Of a stretch of 20,752 nt of DNA, positions 1 through 5,463 are shown piece by piece. The stretch comes from a virus: IMG/VR virus record IMGVR_UViG_3300035670_001440, positions 1-20,752 of that record. One strand, given 5' to 3'. Numbering within the stretch: the first letter of the stretch is position 1; each line of letters starts with the position of its first letter. The notes below the pieces were generated by a model. The model was given only the letters and a program-made list of their open reading frames with translations, was not told the origin of the DNA and searched no databases. A program made the position numbers and the translations under genes.

Positions 1-57
1 CACATCCGCGCGCTTCGCACCGCCATCGCAGATATCAAAATAGAGTGTCAGGAATGA
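1..57 (+). CDS. 3' end of an unidentified phage gene (partial)
   Basis: Frame 1 is open from the window edge to a TGA at 55-57 and gives 18 residues, beginning HIRALRTAIADIKIE. Two things suggest it is real. Its stop overlaps the ATG of the next gene in an ATGA junction, the arrangement used by the genes that follow. Its Leu/Ile/Ala spacing also resembles the coiled C-terminus of the next protein (LAALRKDVADLKRAIKE). The function cannot be told from 18 residues. It is presumably the upstream member of the same rightward operon. Confidence 0.5.
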   Translation, partial: HIRALRTAIADIKIECQE

Positions 58-257
58 CACGTTGCCGCTGGGTCTATGACAAAGACGTTCCGAACGGAAA
101 GTTTCTGGTGCCGGGATGCTGGAACCGCACGATTTATGGCGATCATGCGGAATGTCAGTGCCGGGAAGGGCCTGAAACCATTGGGGACCAACTTGCCGCT
201 CTTCGTAAAGACGTGGCTGATCTGAAGCGCGCTATAAAGGAGAGAAGCCATGACTGA
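54..257 (+). CDS. Small Cys/His-rich protein with coiled-coil tail
   Basis: The protein is 67 residues from ATG 54, chosen because it forms an ATGA overlap with the upstream stop; an in-frame GTG at 45 is the alternative. The N-terminal half carries Cys4, Cys22, His30, Cys34 and Cys36, with a CxC pair, spaced as in a small metal-binding knuckle. The C-terminal half (about residues 41-62) has a heptad-like LAALRKDVADLK pattern suggesting a helix that pairs. The composition fits small accessory proteins seen in alphaproteobacterial phages, but I do not recognise a named family. It ends 8 nt inside the next gene, so translation is probably coupled. Metal binding is inferred from the Cys/His spacing only. 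Confidence 0.7.
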   Translation: MTRCRWVYDKDVPNGKFLVPGCWNRTIYGDHAECQCREGPETIGDQLAALRKDVADLKRAIKERSHD

Positions 258-750
258 CGAAGAACTGAAGCAGGCTCTGGCAGAACTTGGCGACGTGGTT
301 CGATGCCGCTGCCACGAGGCATACAAAGGCCGTGGTCTGCATGACCCAGACTGCCAGTGCGACAGCGCTGAGGCTCTTGCCACGGTAACGAAGCACATCG
401 AAGCCCTGAGCGAGCAACTCGAAGCCGCCCGTGCTGACGCCAAGGAAGCCGAGGCTTATGCGGAGGAGTTGGAGAAGGAGAGGGATGAGTGGAAGTCTCT
501 CGCAGAAGCCGCCATCAAGGATGATGCGTCAAAGAACATCTACTACGCAGAACTCAAGGCCAAGCTGGCGAACTGTGAGAAATACCGGGACGCCTATGCC
601 GAGTGTGACAGGATCGGGACGCAGGCTGTGCGTGATCTGGAAGCCAAGCTGGCGAAGGCGGTGGAGGCTTTGAAATGGTATGATGACCCATCCAGCCAAG
701 GTGACGTAGCCCGCACCACGCTGGCCGAGATTGAGGGAGAGAACGGATGA
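250..750 (+). CDS. Coiled-coil protein with N-terminal Cys-rich knuckle
   Basis: The 166-residue protein starts at ATG 250 behind a GGAGAG ribosome-binding site at 239-244. Residues 19-37 contain Cys19, Cys21, His22, His31, Cys35 and Cys37, forming two CxC pairs with histidines between them, which is likely metal binding. Residues 38-90 and 100-142 are strongly heptad-like and rich in Ala, Glu and Lys, so a long coiled coil is expected. The last 30 residues (EALKWYDD, then ARTTLAEIEGE) resemble a tail common to phage early-region proteins of unknown function. It overlaps the previous gene by 8 nt and the next by 4 nt (ATGA). The role is unknown; a structural or regulatory adaptor would be a guess. 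Confidence 0.78.
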   Translation: MTDEELKQALAELGDVVRCRCHEAYKGRGLHDPDCQCDSAEALATVTKHIEALSEQLEAARADAKEAEAYAEELEKERDEWKSLAEAAIKDDASKNIYYAELKAKLANCEKYRDAYAECDRIGTQAVRDLEAKLAKAVEALKWYDDPSSQGDVARTTLAEIEGENG

Positions 751-1025
751 GTGACAACATCATCAACCTAGACGACCACCGACCGCACCAGACCAGCTAT
801 GTCGCCTGCTTTGAGTGCGGCAAGGATTGGGTGGCAGTGGCACCAGTGGACACCGCCCACTTCCAATGCCCGGACTGCCTCAAACTTTCTGCCGTGGTCG
901 TTGATCCTCACAACGCGGACTTCATCAACGCCTTCATGCGCCCAGCCAAGAGCAAGGCGGACAGGCATAAGCGAACGATGGTGGTGCTGAACGCCGCCCG
1001 CATGATTGACGAGGGTTTGATATGA
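747..1025 (+). CDS. Zinc-ribbon-like small protein
   Basis: The 92-residue protein starts at ATG 747, overlapping the preceding stop as ATGA. Cys21-x2-Cys24 (CFEC) and Cys41-x2-Cys44 (CPDC) are separated by 16 residues, the spacing of a four-cysteine zinc ribbon; the residues between them look like beta strands (DWVAVAP, AHFQC). The segment after Cys44 continues with SAVVVDP, and a basic helical tail (about 66-90, KSKADRHKRTMVVL) could contact nucleic acid. Zinc binding follows from the motif. No enzymatic function can be assigned. It lies in the rightward small-gene cluster, 9 nt before the next gene. Confidence 0.75.
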   Translation: MSDNIINLDDHRPHQTSYVACFECGKDWVAVAPVDTAHFQCPDCLKLSAVVVDPHNADFINAFMRPAKSKADRHKRTMVVLNAARMIDEGLI

Positions 1026-1034
1026 GAGCCAACG

Positions 1035-1229
1035 ATGCCCCGTGAAGTCAGCAACAGCCCCGGCGCGAGAGCATTGAGGCTGGCAGGCTACGTCAAGTTG
1101 CCTGCGTGGTGGGTCACGCGGGATCAGCTTTCGCTGATCGAATATATGTGCCAAGGCAATCTCGAAGAAATCAATCGCATCAAAAGCGAGGCAGAGGCTT
1201 GCCAGCCACCGTGGCAATCAGATAGTTAA
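1035..1229 (+). CDS. Small conserved phage protein, unknown function
   Basis: The protein is 64 residues from ATG 1035, which follows a GAGAG stretch at 1024-1028. The core RALRLAGYVKLPAWWVT, with a following helix containing LSLIEYM and EINRIKSEAE, resembles small proteins often found among alphaproteobacterial phage accessory genes. That resemblance is from memory, not a search. There is no signal peptide, membrane segment or metal motif. It is the last gene of the rightward cluster and faces the end of the leftward late operon 52 nt away. An internal reading starting at ATG 1022 gives only seven codons and is not considered a gene. Confidence 0.65.
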   Translation: MPREVSNSPGARALRLAGYVKLPAWWVTRDQLSLIEYMCQGNLEEINRIKSEAEACQPPWQSDS

Positions 1230-1281
1230 TGCAAGTGAGGGGCGCACACAGGCTTTGTGTTGGTCGAAGATCAGGTTCGCG
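1230..1281. other. Convergent intergenic junction, possible weak hairpin
   Basis: This 52-nt gap separates the end of the rightward small-gene cluster from the end of the leftward late operon. ACACA at 1246-1250 can pair with TGTGT at 1256-1260 around a 5-nt loop. A longer inverted repeat pairs GAGGGGCGC (1237-1245) with GCGCCCCTC (1303-1311), but it has a 57-nt loop and its right arm lies inside the 56-aa gene. Neither is followed by a U-run on either strand, so an intrinsic terminator is not convincing. Position argues that termination of both operons should occur hereabouts. Confidence 0.35.
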
Positions 1282-1452
1282 CTACGGCTTATCATCACCA
1301 TCGCGCCCCTCGCGATCCTTCATTCTGCTGACCAGAGCCAGCACAAGGCCGCCGAATTGGGCGAAAGGTATCACGCCGTGATACTGGCAAACCGACACCA
1401 TAAGGCCATCGCGGGTGACGCGCCATGATGCGATGGGCAGCTTATCTTTCAT
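1282..1452 (-). CDS. 56-aa protein of unknown function at the operon end
   Basis: Starting at ATG 1452, this frame encodes 56 residues (MKDKLPIASWRVTRDGLMVS and onward) and ends in TAG at 1282. Longer in-frame extensions exist but would run deep into the phosphoesterase gene in another frame, so the start that overlaps the phosphoesterase stop by 11 nt is preferred. The middle (about 17-43) is hydrophobic but interrupted by Gln, His and Arg, so a membrane helix is doubtful; the C-terminus is charged (KDREGRDGDDKP). I do not recognise the family. The Shine-Dalgarno is weak, which suggests expression by coupling to the upstream gene. Confidence 0.6.
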   Translation of the reverse strand: MKDKLPIASWRVTRDGLMVSVCQYHGVIPFAQFGGLVLALVSRMKDREGRDGDDKP

Positions 1453-2584
1453 CTCGGTCAATCGGATCCAGCGCACGCAACACCAGCCCGTCCTGCTTGT
1501 GAAAGGTGATCGACTGCAAAGCACGCCTCGCGCCATAGCCCATGCCAGCAGCATAAGCATCAGGCGGGCAGAAGGCGCGCAGGCTTTCGAACCGCAGCGG
1601 CCCGAGGTCTTTGGCCTGATCGTGGTGGACGTGACCTGTCAGGTAATGGCGGTGGCGTGTCTGCGACCAGAAGGTGCAGACATCTGACAGATACAGCGCC
1701 ATCTGCTGCGGCTTACCTTTGTCGCCGTGGTGGGCGAAGATCGCGCACTTGCCCCATTGCATCATGAAAAGGTCGCGTGGCTCTTTCTCGACCATGATAC
1801 GAGGCTCGTTGCGATATCGCTCTGCCAGCGCAAAGTTCAGCGTCATGCTGGAGTGCGGGTCATGGTTGCCGCGCAGGACGCGCACCAGCACTCTGGCGTG
1901 CTTTTGCAAAAGCTGATGAACCGTCTCCGCGATGATCCCGATGCCGACATCCAACACCTTAAAGAAGCGCCCGTCCACGTCCAGCTTGTGGCGGTTGGCT
2001 GGCGTTTCGGCCCGCGTGTCGTCGCTGTGGAAGTAGTCGCCGCCGATCAGGAGGACGGCCTGATGAGCCGCTGGCGTCATGGCCAGCACCTTGGCAAAGG
2101 CGTGCCGCATGTCTTTGGCCGCGTGCGCCAGATCATAATCCTGCGCTCCCGTCTCGCGTCCCCAAGCCAACATGCCAACGTGCGCGTCCATGAGCGGATA
2201 GACGGCGCACAGATCGGCCATGACGTTTTCTGGGGCCACCACAGGCTCGGCAGGCACCATGCCCTCCAGCGCCTCTCTTATGCGCTCTGCGACGGCCTCT
2301 GGCGGCTCGCCATCGGGCCGCAGCATCACGGAATAGCCCGGCTCATCGTCTTTGGCCGGAACCTTCACCCATGCCAGCGACGGCATCATGTTGGTGCCGA
2401 CCGCTGCCATGCTGTCGGCGATGGCTGGGTCTACCCGGTAATCTTCCCGGACATCAGACGTGAACCCGGCACGGTTTAACATCCTCTGCATGTCGCGCCG
2501 ATTTATGCCAATCTCACGCGCAGCCTCGGCCACGTTGCCCGTGCGCTTAAACGCCTCAACGGCCTCTTGCTGTCTAGGTGTCAT
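1442..2584 (-). CDS. HTH-calcineurin-like metallophosphoesterase
   Basis: From ATG 2584 the protein has 380 residues; a TTG 18 nt upstream is less likely. Residues 15-37 look like a helix-turn-helix (NVAEAAREIGINRRDMQRML). The catalytic part shows the ordered metal-binding motifs of calcineurin-like phosphoesterases: Asp133-x-His135 (MDAHVG), Asp183 (GGDYFH), Asn240-His241-Asp242 (RGNHD), His285-His286 (AHHGD) and Gly317-His318-x-His320 (GHVHH). A dinuclear metal phosphodiesterase, nuclease or phosphatase activity is therefore expected; the substrate is unknown. The HTH suggests nucleic acid contact. It follows the o-spanin gene with an 11-nt overlap, an unusual place for an enzyme. All metal-site residues appear intact. 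Confidence 0.9.
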   Translation of the reverse strand: MTPRQQEAVEAFKRTGNVAEAAREIGINRRDMQRMLNRAGFTSDVREDYRVDPAIADSMAAVGTNMMPSLAWVKVPAKDDEPGYSVMLRPDGEPPEAVAERIREALEGMVPAEPVVAPENVMADLCAVYPLMDAHVGMLAWGRETGAQDYDLAHAAKDMRHAFAKVLAMTPAAHQAVLLIGGDYFHSDDTRAETPANRHKLDVDGRFFKVLDVGIGIIAETVHQLLQKHARVLVRVLRGNHDPHSSMTLNFALAERYRNEPRIMVEKEPRDLFMMQWGKCAIFAHHGDKGKPQQMALYLSDVCTFWSQTRHRHYLTGHVHHDQAKDLGPLRFESLRAFCPPDAYAAGMGYGARRALQSITFHKQDGLVLRALDPIDRDER

Positions 2585-2801
2585 GGCCGCAGCCCGCGTC
2601 AACCAAGCGGATCAGATGCGCGCCCGTGATAACCGAAAGATCCCCACCATCGTGCGCCAATGCCGCCGCATGATCCGTCCGCGCCGCTTCGGTCCCGGCG
2701 CAGATCGCATCAGTGTTTGCCGCGCTCACGCAGCCACTCACGGGCAGCATCAGCATCAGACATGCGGCCAATCTCGTCCATGCGCTTTCGCGTTTCGACA
2801 T
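2574..2801 (-). CDS. Rz1-like outer-membrane spanin lipoprotein (o-spanin)
   Basis: The start at ATG 2801 gives 75 residues with a short basic N-terminus, a hydrophobic stretch, and a lipobox at about residues 20-24 (LPVSGC), so signal peptidase II should leave a lipid-modified cysteine. The mature part is about 52 residues, Asp/Ala-rich, with two further cysteines. It lies out of frame within and beyond the i-spanin gene, overlapping it by 92 nt (2710-2801), the classic Rz/Rz1 nesting. Together with the i-spanin it would fuse inner and outer membranes in the last step of lysis. An upstream in-frame start at 2855 would place 18 residues before the signal peptide and is disfavoured. Confidence 0.82.
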   Translation of the reverse strand: MSKRESAWTRLAACLMLMLPVSGCVSAANTDAICAGTEAARTDHAAALAHDGGDLSVITGAHLIRLVDAGCGHDT

Positions 2802-2928
2802 AGCTTTCAAGCTCCTCTTGCTTGGCGTCAGCCTGGGCCGACTTTCTGCCGCCAAACCAGCTTGCTGCCAGCGCGGCCACGACGAGGCCGAGCCCCATCG
2901 CCCACAGCTTCAGTCGGGCGAAGATCAT
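2710..2928 (-). CDS. Rz-like inner-membrane spanin (i-spanin)
   Basis: ATG 2928 forms an ATGA overlap with the lysozyme stop and is preceded by a strong GGAGGGG site with a good spacer, so it is preferred over the longer frame beginning at 2946. The 72-residue protein has one N-terminal membrane helix (about residues 8-25, AMGLGLVVAALAASWF) followed by a basic turn and a charged helical periplasmic part containing ADAKQEELESYVETRKRM. This single-helix plus coiled-coil layout, short length and nesting with a lipoprotein gene define Rz-type spanins. It should act in the periplasm with the lipoprotein encoded in the overlapping frame. Confidence 0.82.
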   Translation of the reverse strand: MIFARLKLWAMGLGLVVAALAASWFGGRKSAQADAKQEELESYVETRKRMDEIGRMSDADAAREWLRERGKH

Positions 2929-3590
2929 CTGATCCCCTCCGACCACTTCTTAATGCGCTCACGCATGATCCAGAGAGCCGCCAACACCACAACGCCCGCG
3001 AACACCAAGGCGACGATCTGCGCGGTCCCGTTCAGCGCGCCGAGAGCCGCAATGCCAGCGCCAGCGCCGGACGCGATTTGCACGGCGGATGCCTGCATGG
3101 TGGTCGATTGAGCCACGCTTGTGCGGCCCTCGAACTGTCCGCCGACCGGCGTCAGGAACAGCTTGCGCTCTGCCTCACGGCGGCGTGTCAGACCCTTCAG
3201 AACCTTGCCGCCCGCCTTGTTCCAGAGGAGCAGCGCGTTGGCAGCCTTTGCCTTGTCGCCCTCATTAAACAGGCGCAGGGCGGATGACTTGCGGAACGCA
3301 CCCGGCCCGATGTTGTAGGCCAGAGACACAAAAGCCCCAAACTCATTTTCATTGATCGGGGCTGTGATGGCATCTTCTATCTGGCTGGCGAACTTTTCTA
3401 AGGCACCGTGCAGGTAGCCTTCAGCATCGTTGCGCGTGATCGTCATGCCCTCTTTCGGAGTGATGCCGACGCCTGCGCTGGCAGTGGTGCCATAGCCGAT
3501 GGTCCAGATGCCAGCAGGGCATTTATAGGCCTTCGCGCTGAAGCCCTCGAACTCTTTGACCAGATCGACGGTTGCTCGGTTGATCTTCAT
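2925..3590 (-). CDS. GH24-type lysozyme (endolysin) with C-terminal membrane anchor
   Basis: The 221-residue protein starts at ATG 3590, in an ATGA overlap with the preceding holin-like gene. Residues 5-145 form a T4-lysozyme/P22-type domain. The catalytic pattern Glu-8 residues-Asp/Cys-5 residues-Thr is met by Glu15 (FEGF), Cys24 (YKCPAG) and Thr30 (WTIGYG); the Cys variant of the second position is known in the family. LAYNIGPGAF near residue 90 is also typical. There is no N-terminal signal peptide. Residues 190-208 (QIVALVFAGVVVLAALWIM) form a clear transmembrane helix followed by a basic tail, and a Gly/Ala-rich stretch at 168-187 may insert too. It degrades peptidoglycan, and may be membrane-tethered after the C-terminus inserts. 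Confidence 0.92.
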   Translation of the reverse strand: MKINRATVDLVKEFEGFSAKAYKCPAGIWTIGYGTTASAGVGITPKEGMTITRNDAEGYLHGALEKFASQIEDAITAPINENEFGAFVSLAYNIGPGAFRKSSALRLFNEGDKAKAANALLLWNKAGGKVLKGLTRRREAERKLFLTPVGGQFEGRTSVAQSTTMQASAVQIASGAGAGIAALGALNGTAQIVALVFAGVVVLAALWIMRERIKKWSEGIR

Positions 3591-3829
3591 TTGGCAAGGC
3601 TCCTCAATAGAGCGTCAATCTTGTTGTCGAGCGCATCCAGTCTAGCAATGACACGATTCATATCTGTCTGCATGTCGGCCCGCGTAACGTAGTCTTTGGC
3701 TACCTCCTCCCGCGTCCTGTTCAGCAGGATTTGAAGCCGCTTCACTTCCTCGACGTGGTTCTTCAGCACCCAGCCGATCAGGCCGAGTGCTGCGCTAAGA
3801 CCGAGGCTCCAGAGCATCTCGGTGGTCAT
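3587..3829 (-). CDS. Single-TM, coiled-coil protein, candidate holin or lysis accessory
   Basis: The start is placed at ATG 3829, sharing its A with the fibre gene stop (TGATG); a GTG one codon upstream is possible. The 80-residue product has a hydrophobic helix at about residues 6-22 (LWSLGLSAALGLIGWVL). It is followed by a highly charged helical region with heptad-like LNRTREEV and NRVIARLDALDNKIDALLRSL. Position directly before the lysozyme and the single helix suggest a holin or antiholin, but the topology is not diagnostic, and small phage proteins of this form are often annotated only as hypothetical. The product contains no cysteine or enzymatic motif. Confidence 0.72.
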   Translation of the reverse strand: MTTEMLWSLGLSAALGLIGWVLKNHVEEVKRLQILLNRTREEVAKDYVTRADMQTDMNRVIARLDALDNKIDALLRSLAK

Positions 3830-5463
3830 CACATTGCCGCGATGATGAAGGCGAGAAGTTCAGGGTAGCGGACGCCCAAGCGAGTGCGTTCAGTTGCACC
3901 TTCAGGTGCTTCTTCTGCGGTCTCGTAAATCTTGCCGTCAAGTTCCCACCAAGTGCCTCTGATAAACATGGCGTAGCGCCCAGCATCAAGGCCTTCAGCA
4001 GCGAAAGCATCCTGCAAGTCCTGCGCGATGATACCGAAGTGAATACGGGCTTCCTCACCCTTTTCAGCGACAGCATCTTTCCAGCGATATGCCTTTAGAA
4101 GACCCTTGCAGGCCTGTGCGACACGAGTTTCAGCTTCGGTGATGTCACGAATGTCCTGCTTCTCGTTGCGGTCGGAAGTTTGGATCGTGCCGTTGGTGGC
4201 GTAAACATCATCCCAACGAACCGTAAGGTCTCCCAAGTCCATTGAGTTATCAGAGTCAGCCCCAGTTCCAATAGTCGGTCTAAGGTCATCACTAACAAGT
4301 TTAACGCCCCTATTTTCCTGCACTGCCGTAATCCAAAAAGAACTTGTTGTAGTTCCAAGACTCCCCACCGTAGTAGCGTCTTTTTTGATAGAGACAACGC
4401 CACCATCACTTGTCGTGCGGTTAAAGAAAGCTACGGAACCACCACTTGCAGTTCCGGTAATTACCCCATCTGCCCTAAGTTCACACCCGACGCTGTCAGC
4501 GTTGGTAGCAGTCTTGCCAACAAGCAGATCGCCATCAGAGGTAATCCTCATACGCTCGTTAGCATCAACCCCACCACCAGCGGCGTCTCTGGTACCAAAG
4601 GTCAACGCGGTGTCAGGTGAGGAGCTTTCTCCAACAGCAGAAATGTAGGCACTAACACCAGCCCCCGGCGAGGTAATGTCAGTACCAAAGAACTCAATGG
4701 TACCAGAAGACTGACCCAATTGAGCTGTAGTATCCGTATCGGAAATTCTGATCGTCGCAGCTGTCCCTGAACCAGTGAAGAGCGAGGTCGAACCCCGAGT
4801 CTGAGACACACTGACAGTGTATGTTCCAGTACCACCAGTACCAGTACCCAAGGCAGTGATCTTGGTAATCGGGGATACGCTCCCGCCGTAGACAATATCA
4901 CCAACAGCCAGCGTTCCAGAGGCCACTGCCGTGACAGTCATCGTGGTGCCGGAGATAGAAGCAGTGAACGAAGCGATAGTGTTGGTGGTCCCAGAGACGT
5001 GAAGCTGGGCTGCAGGCGAACTCGTCCCAATCCCCACGTTGCCCGAGGAGTCGATACGCATACGTTCTGCGGCTGCGGTCACGTCATAGAAGCGGAAGAC
5101 ACCGTTGTTGTTTCCAACGCGCCATTCATTGCCTGTCGTGTCCGTGTATTGAATGTCTGGAATGGTGCCAGACAGATGCAGCATTTGAGCAGGCGCAGTC
5201 GTCCCGATCCCCACGTTGCCAGCCGTAAACGATGGCGAACCAGTGGTTTGGTTAATCACCATCAGATCAAGCCAAGCACTGTTCGCTTCGTTCCGAATGT
5301 GCAGGATATTGGCGTCCGTCTCATACCAAAGCTGGTTGGCATAAGTCGTAGCTGGTTCTGCCGATCCAGACGAAACCGATCCAAGCGCCTTGAGAGCATT
5401 GTTCAGATCGGCTCGGAAGGCGGCGAAACCTTGGTTGGCGATGTCGAAATCATGCTGGCTCAT
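3829..5463 (-). CDS. Tail fibre with C-terminal S74 intramolecular chaperone
   Basis: ATG 5463 overlaps the tail-tip stop as ATGA and gives 544 residues. The first 70 residues contain a virion-attachment-like segment (ANQLWYETD, then LHIRNEANSAWLDL). Two similar motifs, GNVGIGTTAPAQMLHLSG at 82-99 and GNVGIGTSSPAAQLHVSG at 141-158, mark repeating beta units. Residues about 167-229 hold a separate Gly/Thr-rich module (GTGTGGTGTYTVSVSQT). From 425 on comes an S74 endosialidase-type chaperone with the self-cleavage motif Ser430-Asp-x3-Lys435 (TSDRNEKQDI). This domain trimerises the fibre and usually cuts itself off. Host recognition is the expected role. The central third has lower GC and different codon use from its neighbours, suggesting exchange. 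Confidence 0.88.
   Translation of the reverse strand: MSQHDFDIANQGFAAFRADLNNALKALGSVSSGSAEPATTYANQLWYETDANILHIRNEANSAWLDLMVINQTTGSPSFTAGNVGIGTTAPAQMLHLSGTIPDIQYTDTTGNEWRVGNNNGVFRFYDVTAAAERMRIDSSGNVGIGTSSPAAQLHVSGTTNTIASFTASISGTTMTVTAVASGTLAVGDIVYGGSVSPITKITALGTGTGGTGTYTVSVSQTRGSTSLFTGSGTAATIRISDTDTTAQLGQSSGTIEFFGTDITSPGAGVSAYISAVGESSSPDTALTFGTRDAAGGGVDANERMRITSDGDLLVGKTATNADSVGCELRADGVITGTASGGSVAFFNRTTSDGGVVSIKKDATTVGSLGTTTSSFWITAVQENRGVKLVSDDLRPTIGTGADSDNSMDLGDLTVRWDDVYATNGTIQTSDRNEKQDIRDITEAETRVAQACKGLLKAYRWKDAVAEKGEEARIHFGIIAQDLQDAFAAEGLDAGRYAMFIRGTWWELDGKIYETAEEAPEGATERTRLGVRYPELLAFIIAAM
4769..4968 (+). repeat. Direct repeats bounding a 189-bp in-frame fibre cassette
   Basis: GAACCAGTGAA at 4769-4779 and GAAGCAGTGAA at 4958-4968 match at 10 of 11 positions and lie exactly 189 nt (63 codons) apart. 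The interval encodes the GTGTGGTGTYTVSVSQT-type module within the tail fibre. Removing one repeat plus the interval restores a continuous reading of the flanks (NTIASFT joined to GSGTAATIRI). This is what an in-frame module gain or loss by short-homology recombination would leave. The event itself is inferred. Confidence 0.6.
5012..5220 (+). repeat. Two 32-nt imperfect direct repeats in the fibre gene
   Basis: The segments 5012-5043 and 5189-5220 agree at 29 of 32 positions. They encode the two copies of the NVGIGT(T/S)(A/S)PA(A)Q motif in the tail fibre. They point to internal duplication of a beta unit of about 59 residues and offer homology for further length variation. Confidence 0.7.

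Noticed and set aside
768-1217. A 149-codon minus-strand frame over the small plus-strand genes.
   Set aside because: The plus genes form a chain of overlapping starts and stops and hold ordered CxxC motifs; the minus frame has neither.
1727-2479. A 250-codon plus-strand frame over the phosphoesterase gene.
   Set aside because: The opposite strand carries all metal-binding motifs of a phosphoesterase; the plus frame has no recognisable pattern and no ribosome-binding site.
2710-2946. The longer start of the i-spanin at 2946.
   Set aside because: The ATG at 2928 has an ATGA overlap and a strong Shine-Dalgarno at the right distance, while 2946 lies inside the lysozyme gene without one.
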